Positions 45,446-54,580 of a stretch of DNA of 64,000 nt are shown here, piece by piece. Both the position numbers and the translations under genes were made by a program. Location: positions 87,648-151,647 of the forward strand of contig NZ_JAVVQU010000002.1 in the NCBI RefSeq assembly GCF_036655075.1, in the 5' to 3' direction. Positions within the stretch are counted from its first letter, which is position 1, and the number at the start of each line of letters is the position of its first letter. This stretch comes from Holtiella sp036655075. Its GTDB lineage: Bacteria; Bacillota; Clostridia; Lachnospirales; Cellulosilyticaceae. The notes beneath the pieces are model-generated. The model saw only the letters and a program-made list of their open reading frames with translations, was not told where the DNA came from and did not search any database.

Positions 45446-46789
45446 TTAGACTAAATATTGAATAAAGGCTGTTGCAAGACCTAAGAAGAAGAAGAAACCA
45501 AGTACATCTGTAAACGTCGTTACAAAGACAGAAGATGCAAGGGCTGGGTCTACCTTAAGCTTTTTGAGTACAATAGGTACAATAAGCCCTGATAAAGTCG
45601 CTACAACCATGTTAAGAATCATGGCAATCCCAATCACTAAACCAAAGACCACGTTGCCTTCCCAAAGGTAGCCTAAAATAGCAATGACAAACCCTATGGA
45701 TACACCCGTAATGAGACCTACGCCTAATTCTTTGATCAAAGCCTTTTTAATATGCTTAAAGTCCAGTTCTCCAAGCGCTAGACCACGTACAATAACAGTC
45801 AGGGTTTGGGTTCCTGCATTCCCACCCATCCCTGCTACAATAGGCATAAACGTGGCAAGCGATACAACTTTCTCAATAGTCCCTTCAAATAGCCCAACAA
45901 CTGCAGAAGCAAAGATAGCTGTGAGTAAGTTGACAAATAGCCAAGGCAATCTGCTCTTCACAGATTCTTTCAAGGTCCCGTTGACCTTCTCTCCTTCACC
46001 AACCCCACCTAGTTTGTGAATGTCTTCTGTATTTTCATCACGCAAAATTTGCATGGCATCATCTACCGTTACAATTCCTAAGAGTCTACCGATACGGTCA
46101 ATAACAGGTAAAGTTAAATAGCCATACTTCTCAAACAAATGGCCTACTTCCTCTTGATCCATATCAAAAGGAATCGTTTCCACGTGGGGTTGTAAAATCT
46201 CTCCAATAGTGGTTTCAAAATGGGTCGTTACGAGCTCCTTTAAGGTGACAACCCCTTTTAATTTATCTAAATCGTCAATGACATATAAGTCATAGGCATG
46301 GTCAATTTCTTCTTTATTATCTTGTAAATACCTTAGTGTTTGTTTCACCGTCATATGGGCTTTAACACACACAAATTCTGTGGCCATAATACCCGCTGCT
46401 GTACTTGGATCGTAGCTTAAAAGCTGACGTACCTTTCTGGCATCTTCCTCAGTCATCTTAGCTAAAATTTTATTGGCCTGATCTTCGTCTAACATGCCTA
46501 AAAGGTCTGTAAGCTCATCTGAAGCCATTTCTTCTATAATATTGCGTTGTCTATTTTCACTAAAGCTCATCAACAGGCTATATTTTTCTTCTGGATCTGC
46601 CTCATCTATAATATCTGCTATATAGGTTTCAGGCAATCTACTTAAAATATCTCGCCCGTTTTCCGCATCTTCTCTTAAAATATCAAGGATATCTACAGGA
46701 TGGACATTTTCAATATACTCTATAATTTTATTTTGTGGCGCGTGAAGTAAGAACTTTCTAAGTTCTTCTTGATTCATGTTTGTTTTCAT
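45446..46789 (-). CDS. mgtE: Magnesium transporter MgtE
   Basis: MgtE is a Mg2+ channel gated by cytoplasmic Mg2+. The 447 residues have the N domain (about 20-125, helical superhelix), paired CBS domains (about 130-255), a plug helix and five membrane helices (about 285-445) with the pore motif GMGGNAGTQT and the segment FVTTFTDVLGFFFFLGLA. I chose ATG at 46789, eight bases after AAGGGG; a GTG start nine codons upstream is in frame. A long leader with a terminator and a 5-codon ORF lies upstream (46790-47048), suggesting attenuation control. Confidence 0.94.
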   Translation of the reverse strand: MKTNMNQEELRKFLLHAPQNKIIEYIENVHPVDILDILREDAENGRDILSRLPETYIADIIDEADPEEKYSLLMSFSENRQRNIIEEMASDELTDLLGMLDEDQANKILAKMTEEDARKVRQLLSYDPSTAAGIMATEFVCVKAHMTVKQTLRYLQDNKEEIDHAYDLYVIDDLDKLKGVVTLKELVTTHFETTIGEILQPHVETIPFDMDQEEVGHLFEKYGYLTLPVIDRIGRLLGIVTVDDAMQILRDENTEDIHKLGGVGEGEKVNGTLKESVKSRLPWLFVNLLTAIFASAVVGLFEGTIEKVVSLATFMPIVAGMGGNAGTQTLTVIVRGLALGELDFKHIKKALIKELGVGLITGVSIGFVIAILGYLWEGNVVFGLVIGIAMILNMVVATLSGLIVPIVLKKLKVDPALASSVFVTTFTDVLGFFFFLGLATAFIQYLV

Positions 46790-46890
46790 CGTCTGTCCCC
46801 TTTCTCTAGGGGGCACCAGTTCCTACCGGGGTATGACTGGCCGCTTCCCCGTCTTGCTGACTACTTCGTTCCGACTGTTCGTTACTTGGA

Positions 46891-46908
46891 TTATGCGAAT
46901 CCACTCAT
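46891..46908 (-). CDS. Five-codon leader ORF (MSGFA) upstream of mgtE
   Basis: ATG-AGT-GGA-TTC-GCA-TAA, preceded by AAAGGAGG with 4-base spacing. It lies between the leader terminator and mgtE, 101 bases before the mgtE ATG. The strong ribosome site makes translation likely. A leader-peptide role is inferred; the product is too short to do more. Confidence 0.4.
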   Translation of the reverse strand: MSGFA

Positions 46909-46932
46909 ACCACCTCCTTTTATTTGAACAGT

Positions 46933-46965
46933 AAAAAAAGACTTTTTGCCACACGCAAAAAGCCT
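46933..46965 (-). terminator. Intrinsic terminator in the mgtE leader
   Basis: Minus strand AAGGCTTTTTGC, short loop, GCAAAAAGTCTT, then TTTTTT. It lies between the mgtE promoter and mgtE itself, so mgtE expression requires readthrough or regulated escape. Confidence 0.8.
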
Positions 46966-46990
46966 TAACTTGCTGGACTTCACAACGTTT

Positions 46991-47017
46991 TAGCACTATA
47001 AGCTTGTAGCACTATAA
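46991..47017 (-). repeat. Two 11-base direct repeats in the mgtE leader
   Basis: TTATAGTGCTA (minus strand) occurs twice, start-to-start spacing 16 bases, between promoter and terminator. ACAAC...GTTGT and AACTTG...CAAGTT give two mutually exclusive pairings around them. Confidence 0.5.
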
Positions 47018-47054
47018 AGCGTAGACAAGTTGTAAATGTCACTCTTCTCTATTC

Positions 47055-47083
47055 ATCATACCTAACCCTTATTTATCTGTCAA
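47055..47083 (-). promoter_or_regulatory. Sigma-A promoter of mgtE
   Basis: Minus strand TTGACA, 17-base spacer, TATGAT. The -35 is inside the last codons of the upstream P-ATPase gene, so mgtE has its own transcript with a leader of about 260 bases. Confidence 0.75.
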
Positions 47084-49811
47084 TAGATTCCTTAAAAACC
47101 TTACTCCCTAATCGCATCATCAATTTCAATACTTCATTAAATACAATGACTGTACATCCAACTAGAAGAATTTTTCCCCACATATGTTGTGTGAGTGGTA
47201 CTGCATTGAAAAATTGACCTACAAATTGAGTAATAAGAATTTGTACTGCGCCTGTAGCTGCAATCACTTGTAACGCCACTTTATTCTTTAAGAAGTTCGG
47301 GAAAATACTAGCGATCCCAAACTCTCTACAGTTAAAGGCGTTGAATAACACTAAGAAAGCAAACAAACTGAATGTTACTGTTTGGATTTCACTAGCATGT
47401 CCAACTACACGTGCTGGGTCAGCTCCCAATAAATTCCATTTAATTTGAGCATACAGCACACCTGCTATGTATAGACTGTTGAGTGCAATAGTCACGATCA
47501 TAAAGCGGTTGATAATACTTGCCTTACGATCAATAGGTTTACGTTTCATAACTGTTTCCCGAATAGGTTCTAAACCAAGTACTAAGGCTGGTGGCCCATC
47601 CATAATAATGTTAATCCATAAAAGGTGAATGGTCGTAAACGGCATATCCTGTCCCATCAACTGACTGACAATAGCCATCATAAAAGCAATAATATTAACG
47701 GTTAATTGAAACTGAATAAACCTTTGGAAGTTGTTATAAATCCCACGTCCCCACTTAATGGCTTGAACAATGGTACTAAAGCTATCATCTGTCAAGATAA
47801 TATCCGCTGCATTTTTACTGACCTCTGTCCCTGCAATCCCCATGGCTACCCCAACATCTGCTTTTGTCAGTGCAGGTGCATCGTTGATGCCATCTCCTGT
47901 TACGGCTACGACTTCTCCGTTTTCTTGTAGGGCTTGGACAATACGCATCTTAGTTGTAGGTTTTGACCGAGCTACAATCCCAATCGTCTTAATTTGCTTG
48001 CACAGTTCCTCATCACTTAAGGCATCAATATAACTCGATTCTACTGCACGTAAGTTGCAAGGGCCACCTACAATACCCAGTTGCTTACCAATAGCAATGG
48101 CCGTTTGGATATTATCCCCTGTCAACATCTTCGTTTCTATTCCACCATCTTTGGCAATTTCAATGGATTCTTGCACCCCCTCGCGAAGCGGATCACAAAT
48201 GCCTACAAAACCTTGAAAGATTAAGGTTTTATCCCAATTTTCACGCCGTGCAAAGTCTTGTATCGTAGCACTTTCTAAAAAGCCAAAGGCCAGTACACGC
48301 ATAGCCTCTTTTTGCAAGATTGCCATCTCTTTTAAAATCTCTTCTTTACGTCTGCTTGTCAGTGGAATTAACTCTTTGCCTCTTCTTTCATAAGCACATT
48401 GGTCTAAAATCATTTCCGGTGCCCCTTTGGCGTACACCTTATATTTGCTAGGTGTATGAATCATCGTGAGCATATACTTATTTTGTGAGTTGAAAGGGAC
48501 TTGTCGGATTAAGTCGCTCATTTCTCTAGCTGTTTGATAGTTAAAGTTTTTGCAAAGACGTAGCAAGGCACATTCTGTAGCACTTCCCATATATTTAGGT
48601 TCTTGTCCACTATATTCTACATCTGCTGTACTATTGACAAGGCAGTTATGAATAAAGTCTTTATACTGTGGCAAATCCTCAGCATCCACATAGTGACCTT
48701 CTAGGTAAACACGCTCCACTTGCATACGATTTTGAGTCAATGTTCCCGTTTTATCACTACAAATAACACTCACACTTCCTATGGTTTCGCACGCTTCTTT
48801 TTTACGCACGAGGGCATTAATTTTTGCCATCTGCTTCATGGTAATGGCCAAGGTAATATTAATCATTGTTGTCAGCCCTTCTGGTACAGCAGCAACAATA
48901 AGCGCAACACATACAACAAAAGCTGTTTTAATCTCTGGGAAGCAGAGGGCTAAGCCTTTTAGAGACCCTCTTAATGCCTCCCCACTTGTAAAGTCCATCT
49001 TAGTCGGTGCTTCTTGCAAAATTTGTACAAACATATAGACAAAGAGCATGGCTGCAATGGCTGAAGACACTTGTGAAATACGTTTTCCTAAGTTGTCTAG
49101 CTTAATTTGAAGGGGGGTATCTGTATCCCTCTCCCCAAGTTCCTTAGCAATATGGCCCATTTCAGTGAAGTCCCCTGTAGCTGTTACTGCCATAACACCT
49201 GTTCCTTGAGCAATCAAGGTCCCTCCAAAAAGCATATTCTTTTGGTCTGCTAAGTAATCCGATTCTACGATGCAATCTTGCTTAGTTACATCATCCGATT
49301 CACCTGTAAGCATGTCCTCTCTCACTTTAAACTCTAAAGCCTTTAAAATACGGCCATCCGCTGGCACCATATCGCCTGTTTCTAAAAAGACAATATCCCC
49401 TATGACAACTTCACTTTTATGAATGACTTTCTTCACGTCATCTCTCATCACCTTCACTTGAATGTCATCCGTCATCTGTGCTAAAGCTTCTGCTGCCTTC
49501 TTGGATTTATTTTCTGTAATTAAACCAATGGCACTTCCTATTAAAATAGCCATACAAATTCCAATCGCATCATGATATTCACGAATTAGTAAGCTAATAC
49601 CTGCTGCAATCAATAAAATAATAATGAGTTGCTGGCTTAAAATTTCCTTCACTTCTTGAAGCAAACTACTTTGTTTGAGCTTGGTAAATTCATTTTTCCC
49701 ATAGGTTTGAATCCTATTTTGGGCTTCTTTTTCGGTAAGTCCCCTTTCTTCTAATACTTTGAGCTGCTTAAGTACTTTGTCCTTAGGTTGCCTATAAAAC
49801 TTGTTTTCCAC
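47073..49811 (-). CDS. P-type cation ATPase, Ca2+-type (P2A/PMCA-like)
   Basis: The 912-residue pump has the P2-type layout: N-terminal cation ATPase domain, two helices, actuator domain with TGESDDV, helix pair with the ion motif AAVPEGL, phosphorylation motif CSDKTGTLT, nucleotide domain with KGAPE, hinge TGDGINDAPALTKADVG and a six-helix C-terminal domain. Most similar in style to bacterial Ca2+ exporters; ion specificity is inferred. Start is GTG at 49811, eight bases after GGAGGAG. The mgtE promoter overlaps its 3' end. Confidence 0.92.
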   Translation of the reverse strand: MENKFYRQPKDKVLKQLKVLEERGLTEKEAQNRIQTYGKNEFTKLKQSSLLQEVKEILSQQLIIILLIAAGISLLIREYHDAIGICMAILIGSAIGLITENKSKKAAEALAQMTDDIQVKVMRDDVKKVIHKSEVVIGDIVFLETGDMVPADGRILKALEFKVREDMLTGESDDVTKQDCIVESDYLADQKNMLFGGTLIAQGTGVMAVTATGDFTEMGHIAKELGERDTDTPLQIKLDNLGKRISQVSSAIAAMLFVYMFVQILQEAPTKMDFTSGEALRGSLKGLALCFPEIKTAFVVCVALIVAAVPEGLTTMINITLAITMKQMAKINALVRKKEACETIGSVSVICSDKTGTLTQNRMQVERVYLEGHYVDAEDLPQYKDFIHNCLVNSTADVEYSGQEPKYMGSATECALLRLCKNFNYQTAREMSDLIRQVPFNSQNKYMLTMIHTPSKYKVYAKGAPEMILDQCAYERRGKELIPLTSRRKEEILKEMAILQKEAMRVLAFGFLESATIQDFARRENWDKTLIFQGFVGICDPLREGVQESIEIAKDGGIETKMLTGDNIQTAIAIGKQLGIVGGPCNLRAVESSYIDALSDEELCKQIKTIGIVARSKPTTKMRIVQALQENGEVVAVTGDGINDAPALTKADVGVAMGIAGTEVSKNAADIILTDDSFSTIVQAIKWGRGIYNNFQRFIQFQLTVNIIAFMMAIVSQLMGQDMPFTTIHLLWINIIMDGPPALVLGLEPIRETVMKRKPIDRKASIINRFMIVTIALNSLYIAGVLYAQIKWNLLGADPARVVGHASEIQTVTFSLFAFLVLFNAFNCREFGIASIFPNFLKNKVALQVIAATGAVQILITQFVGQFFNAVPLTQHMWGKILLVGCTVIVFNEVLKLMMRLGSKVFKESIDR

Positions 49812-49914
49812 TGTATTTTCTCCTCCCTACTTTCTTTAAGTGTTAGGTATTTTCATTCTATGCCTAGCTTGTCCTAAATATGACACCGAATTTTGACCTC
49901 AACTAAAAAAAGTG

Positions 49915-49945
49915 CTGTATCGCCACTTAGGCGCTACAACACTTT
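49915..49945 (-). terminator. Terminator after ytaF
   Basis: Minus strand AGTGTTGTAGCGCC pairs, with one bulge, to GGCGATACAGCACT across a 5-base loop, followed by TTTTTTT. Confidence 0.75.
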
Positions 49946-49950
49946 GAGGT

Positions 49951-50574
49951 TTAAAATAATTTTAAAAAGGCCAACACAATAAGGGTAATGCCACTCAACC
50001 AAGAAATTTGTAAGTTCTTAAGATTTGCAAGGCGACACCCTAGGGCACAGCCTAGTAAAATAGCTACCATACTCACAAGCATGGATACAATCAGCGTCTC
50101 CATATAAGGTGTTTCCACCAATCCGCTTCCAAACCCTGCTGCAATGCCATCTAGTGATAAAACAATCCCTAACGAAATGGCTTCCTTTACACTTAATACT
50201 TTAGACTGGTCACAGTCAGCTTTCGTATTATCCATATAGATGTCTAAAATGAAGTGGTAATCCCAGCATTTAAAGGTAATGCCTTGGACATGATTGGCAT
50301 GACGACTTAACACGTCTTTGATTAACCCTTCACAAAACCTAGACATTCCCAGTAATAGCAACAACACAAAGCATACAATACCTGTGACTTGTGGTGGAAG
50401 CCATCCACTTATAAGTGCACCCCCTGCCATAGACAAAAGTAAAATCAAAGAACTTATCCCGCTTAAAGCAAAAGCAGACTTCAAAGGAATTTTAATGCCA
50501 TCTACGCCATAGGCAGTACTTGCCACAAAGGCATCTATAGATAAGGCCATAACTAATAAAATGACTTCGATCAT
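49951..50574 (-). CDS. ytaF: YtaF-type sporulation membrane protein (MntP-like)
   Basis: A 207-residue membrane protein of the YtaF/MntP family with about six helices in two similar halves: SIDAFVASTAYGVDGIKIP starts the first and SLDGIAAGFGSGL the second, each with the conserved Asp-Gly pair of this fold. MntP members export Mn2+; YtaF members are sporulation-linked. It lies next to a P-ATPase and mgtE, a small group of cation-handling genes. Confidence 0.85.
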   Translation of the reverse strand: MIEVILLVMALSIDAFVASTAYGVDGIKIPLKSAFALSGISSLILLLSMAGGALISGWLPPQVTGIVCFVLLLLLGMSRFCEGLIKDVLSRHANHVQGITFKCWDYHFILDIYMDNTKADCDQSKVLSVKEAISLGIVLSLDGIAAGFGSGLVETPYMETLIVSMLVSMVAILLGCALGCRLANLKNLQISWLSGITLIVLAFLKLF

Positions 50575-50628
50575 AACTTATTTAACCACCTTATTTTACT
50601 TCTCCCTATCTATTTATATGAAATTCCC

Positions 50629-51263
50629 TTAAAAAGGTTCTACTCCTTCTTCATTAAAAGGCGGAATGAAGCTCTCCTTATTGGTTTCTCCTTCTTGAAT
50701 AAAACCATTTTCCACACCCAATTCCACAGCATAATCCACCAAATAGTCATAGTGCACTTGAGAAAGCGGGCGGTTAAGTTCGGGATACTTTGCCACATGA
50801 GCAAGTGGGGTATACTGGTTCATCAAGCTGATATAGAGGGTATGCCCGTAAGTTGTATATAAGTAGTCGATGACTTTTTTGAAGTCAAACAATAGTCCTG
50901 GGAGCATTAAGTGCCTCACAATGACACCCTTTTGCAAGATGCCATCCGCATCAAACTGTGGGGAGCCCACTTGACGTACCATTTCCTTTAAAGCAGCTTG
51001 GGTATAGTCTCATAACCTGGGGCAAAAGAATACTTTTTAGCATATTTATCTTTGAAATATTTAAAATCTGGTAAGTAAACATCTACATAGCCTTCTAAAA
51101 GTTTTAAAGTCTCTACTTGCTCGTAACCACTGCTATTATAGACAACGGGTAAATGAAGCCCCTTGGATTTTGCCAGCTTAAGGGCTTCTATAATCTGAGG
51201 CACATAATGGGTAGAGGTAACTAAATTAATATTTAAGGCATCTTGTTGTTGTAACTCCTCTTA
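50629..51263 (-). pseudogene. PflX-type radical SAM protein remnant (truncated and frameshifted)
   Basis: The minus strand encodes the C-terminal half of a COG1313/PflX-like radical SAM protein: ALNINLVTSTHYVPQIIEAL, VVYNSSGYE, DVYLPDFKY, then VIVRHLMLPG and YISLMNQYTP. There are two defects. The N-terminal half with the CxxxCxxC cluster is absent, with a stop codon (51261-51263) just before ELQQQDALNINLV. Near 50995-51005 one base is missing in CCCAAG, so the frame shifts before ALKEMVRQVG. Without the cluster it cannot be active. The single-base shift could be a sequencing error, but the missing half could not. Confidence 0.85.
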
Positions 51264-51482
51264 TCTGTTTATCTTTGTGTATTTTACTGTTGTTTTGTAT
51301 CTTTCGTCTCTTTTATGTCTTATCTCTTGTCTCATTAACTTCATGTATCCTACTACTTATTTTATCTCACTCATCTTCTATTTCTTTTATGCAATCCCTT
51401 ATCTTTTGCCGCTTCTTTTCCTTTATAGATAGCCTGCGCCTACTTAAGTCTTTCCCTCTTCTTTGTTTCTTAGATCTAGACC
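51264..51482. other. Purine/pyrimidine-skewed spacer of unknown origin
   Basis: About 220 bases, very pyrimidine-rich on plus (purine-rich on minus), between the M16 peptidase stop and the pflX remnant. No family is recognised in any frame; a minus-strand stretch reads as Lys/Arg/Glu-rich (KRQKIRDCIKEIEDE). It takes the place of the missing N-terminal half of the pflX gene. Confidence 0.5.
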
Positions 51483-54431
51483 TTATAGACTGCGAATATG
51501 TTGGAAACGATTAGCTTCTTCCATAATCTTAGTGCGGCTGCCTATGACACAAAGTGCCTTCTGTTTGCAAACGGCTTCAAGTAGGGGCGCTAAACTTCTA
51601 AGCTCTTCCACCGTTGTGTGCAGCACTTGTTCCCACTCTTTCTCAATAAGTTCCTGAGTCACTTGGGTAATGCCATAGATTAGGACCTGTTCACTTTTTT
51701 GTTCCATGGTCAGTGGCTGAGTTAAACCTCCTACTGTTCCAATAATACAGCGTTCTAACTCTTTTGGTGTCAGCTCCAAGCTTTGTACAAAAGGCGTGCT
51801 TCCACTAAAGGCATCTAATGTTGCTCCAAGTTCTGGGTCACAGTAAGAACAAAAGACTAAGTTGCCATCTCGGCCTAGCGTCAGCTGCGCGCCGTATGCC
51901 CCACCTTGTAAACGTACTTTATCCCACAGATAAGTACTATCTACAATATGGTTAAGTACATATAAGCTCCCGTTAAAACTAAAGCCTAAATCCTTAAAGT
52001 TGCCACCCATCGTAATCGCTTGTACACCTGTAGCCATAGAAAAAGCTTCACTTTGAAGCGTTGGGGTAAACTTATACATTGCTGCCGGCTGTTTTCTACT
52101 TGGTAGCACCTCTAAGAAAGTCTTTAAGCATGCTTCCACGTGGGTATGCTCATGTGCTGGTGCTGTTACGCTTATAAAAAGTCCTTGTTTTTGCATGACT
52201 TGAGCATATAGAACCTCTAGCTTCTTCACCAACTGTTCAAAAGCCTCTGGACCTTTTTCTAATAAGTTAGTTTTTAAATCTTTTAAGAAGTCGTAGTACA
52301 CCATGCCAGAAACATAGTCTTCATAAACGGCTGCCTGAGAACAGTAGGTATACACTGTACGCGTTGAACGATACTCTGGCGTACTTTTAAAGCTACGTTC
52401 CATCTCATAAATCATCAAGTCAATCAGTTCATGGACTTTCGTTGCATCTCCAAATACTGTATGACAAGTAATTTCTTCCAACAAACTTGGTAAAGTCTGA
52501 AGCTTGTTCACCAATACCTTCAAAGAAACTTTAAGATAAGGATGGAAAATATGGGTATTTTCACATGCTGCATAAGCTTGAATACTACAGTTAAGTCCCC
52601 CTGTTTGTTGATTGATGGCATTTTCTAAGGCGTGATAGCTGTAGTGCTTTGTACCTACATAAGTCAGGAGATTACCAAGTAATCCAAGATAAGTTAAATC
52701 CTCTTGTGCCACACACTTTGTATCAAACAAAAGATGTATATAGGCAATCTCTTGCGTATTTAAGTTATGCCACTGCCAAGTGACATCCTCTTCTTGCTTC
52801 GTTGTAAACTGAGGATACTTCGGTCTATTGGGCAAATCACTTAAACTAAGATGTGGCAGACGCTCTAAGTCTTCTTGGAGATTAGGCTGTTCTTGCAACT
52901 GCTCTAGTGCCTCATTGGTTAGAATAAGTTTGGTTAAAGCCTCCTCACTTAAGGATGCCTTATAAGCTGCAAGGATTGCTTCTTTCCTTTCCTCTTCTAA
53001 CTGGTAGGTCTCTTCATCCGGTTCTAAAAGGGCACAAAGACTATGAGGATTATCTAAAAAGCATGTCTGAATGAGATGCTCAAAGTAACCATGGTGCATT
53101 TTTGCTTCAATGGTTGCCAACGCTTCTTCATATTTTAAATGACTAAAAGGATGTCCGTCATATAAAACGCCCATTTGTACTTCTTCGCTTAAAATCACAC
53201 CTTTAGCTTCCCATGGTGTATCGCCTTCTTTTAAGCTAAAAGTAATCGTATTAAAAGCGGCATCGATTAAGTCTTTGCCCATTCCTTCTTTTGCCAAACG
53301 TTCGAGTACTTTTAAAACACGTTTCTTAAATGTCCCCTGATGAGACTTGTGACTTCCATTGAGTACAATAGAAAAAGTCGGTTGACGCTTACCTGTGTCA
53401 TAGCCCCCCTCTTCAATACTTTTCCCAATACTATGCTGACCAAGGAGCACTTCATATAATGGAGAAGCTGGACTTTTTAATAACATATGCTCTAGCATTT
53501 CAAAGCCTAAGCGAAGGGGTACATCGTGAATGTCTCCGACTACAAAGCTTAAAGCTAAAAGGGCTTCATCCTTAGTCCCCTCTTCCTCCTCTTCACCTCT
53601 TGCCACTGGATAGTAGGCGTGACACGTTTTCATCTTTTTAAAAGGTTTTTGCAAAGGTATTTCAAAGACTTCATCTGTTTTTGCAAAGTCTTTAAGGACA
53701 CCATCTAACTGTTTGAGTCTGGCTTCTAAATCACCCTTACCATATAAGAATAAAGTGCCATGATGTGGCTTATAAAACTTGTCATAAAAGGCTAAAAACT
53801 CGGCTTCTGTGAGCTGTACAATAGCCTCTGGATTCCCCCCTGAGTCATAGCGGTAACAGGTATCTGGGAAAAGGTTTTGATGGATTAAGCTTTCAAGTCT
53901 TGCTGAAGGCTCCATATATTCCCCGTTCATCTCGTTGTACACAATCCCACTATAAGTGATTGGCTCTTCTGGCGTTTCTAAGCTATAATGCCAGCCTTCT
54001 TGTTTAAACAAATAAGGACGTTCATGAATAAGTGGATGGAAAATCAAATCTAAGTACACTTCGATTAAATTCCCAAAGTCTTTTTCATTTTGACTTGCAC
54101 AATAGTACATGGTCATATCTTTATAGGTACACGCATTTAAGCTCGTATTGAGAGAACCTTTATCCAGCTCCATAAACGTATCTTTTAAAGGATAATGCAA
54201 AGAGGCACAGCAAACAGTATGCTCCACAATATGAGCCACGCCTGTATCGTTAGCTGGCAAAGTCTTAAATGATGCAGTAAACACCTGATGCACATCGTCA
54301 TTTTCTAGCTGAACAAGCTTGGCGCCACTCGCCCTATGTTCAAAAACTCTTGCTGTACTACTTATTTCTTCAATCCATTCTTCTTCTATAAGTTGAAACC
54401 CATGTATTAGGGTATTTTGTTGTAATAACAT
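51483..54431 (-). CDS. M16C-family zinc peptidase (presequence protease-like)
   Basis: A 982-residue insulinase-family peptidase. The inverted zinc motif HIVEH is at 67-71, with the downstream glutamate region NEMNGEYMEPSARLESL near 165-180. The four-domain clamshell (catalytic, inactive homologous, and two linked) fits length and the M16C_assoc block near 460-700. No signal peptide is seen, so it is probably cytoplasmic and degrades peptides. It is followed upstream by the TldE/TldD pair, all on one strand. Confidence 0.9.
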   Translation of the reverse strand: MLLQQNTLIHGFQLIEEEWIEEISSTARVFEHRASGAKLVQLENDDVHQVFTASFKTLPANDTGVAHIVEHTVCCASLHYPLKDTFMELDKGSLNTSLNACTYKDMTMYYCASQNEKDFGNLIEVYLDLIFHPLIHERPYLFKQEGWHYSLETPEEPITYSGIVYNEMNGEYMEPSARLESLIHQNLFPDTCYRYDSGGNPEAIVQLTEAEFLAFYDKFYKPHHGTLFLYGKGDLEARLKQLDGVLKDFAKTDEVFEIPLQKPFKKMKTCHAYYPVARGEEEEEGTKDEALLALSFVVGDIHDVPLRLGFEMLEHMLLKSPASPLYEVLLGQHSIGKSIEEGGYDTGKRQPTFSIVLNGSHKSHQGTFKKRVLKVLERLAKEGMGKDLIDAAFNTITFSLKEGDTPWEAKGVILSEEVQMGVLYDGHPFSHLKYEEALATIEAKMHHGYFEHLIQTCFLDNPHSLCALLEPDEETYQLEEERKEAILAAYKASLSEEALTKLILTNEALEQLQEQPNLQEDLERLPHLSLSDLPNRPKYPQFTTKQEEDVTWQWHNLNTQEIAYIHLLFDTKCVAQEDLTYLGLLGNLLTYVGTKHYSYHALENAINQQTGGLNCSIQAYAACENTHIFHPYLKVSLKVLVNKLQTLPSLLEEITCHTVFGDATKVHELIDLMIYEMERSFKSTPEYRSTRTVYTYCSQAAVYEDYVSGMVYYDFLKDLKTNLLEKGPEAFEQLVKKLEVLYAQVMQKQGLFISVTAPAHEHTHVEACLKTFLEVLPSRKQPAAMYKFTPTLQSEAFSMATGVQAITMGGNFKDLGFSFNGSLYVLNHIVDSTYLWDKVRLQGGAYGAQLTLGRDGNLVFCSYCDPELGATLDAFSGSTPFVQSLELTPKELERCIIGTVGGLTQPLTMEQKSEQVLIYGITQVTQELIEKEWEQVLHTTVEELRSLAPLLEAVCKQKALCVIGSRTKIMEEANRFQHIRSL

Positions 54432-54580
54432 AAAGGTAAATCCTTTCTCTTTACTATCCTTTTAAAAGGTTAGTCTGTATACATTATAGCCTAGGTGACA
54501 AAGTTTTAAAAGTATTCTTCAAAAGCTCCTAAAAGTGATCCTTACTCACCTTTAGGAGCTTTAAATGAACAGCCCAAGCC

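Noticed and set aside
46790..47048. M-box (ykoK) magnesium riboswitch upstream of mgtE
   Set aside because: I looked for the conserved GGUGAGGCUCCU-type core and did not find it, so I list the leader as unclassified.
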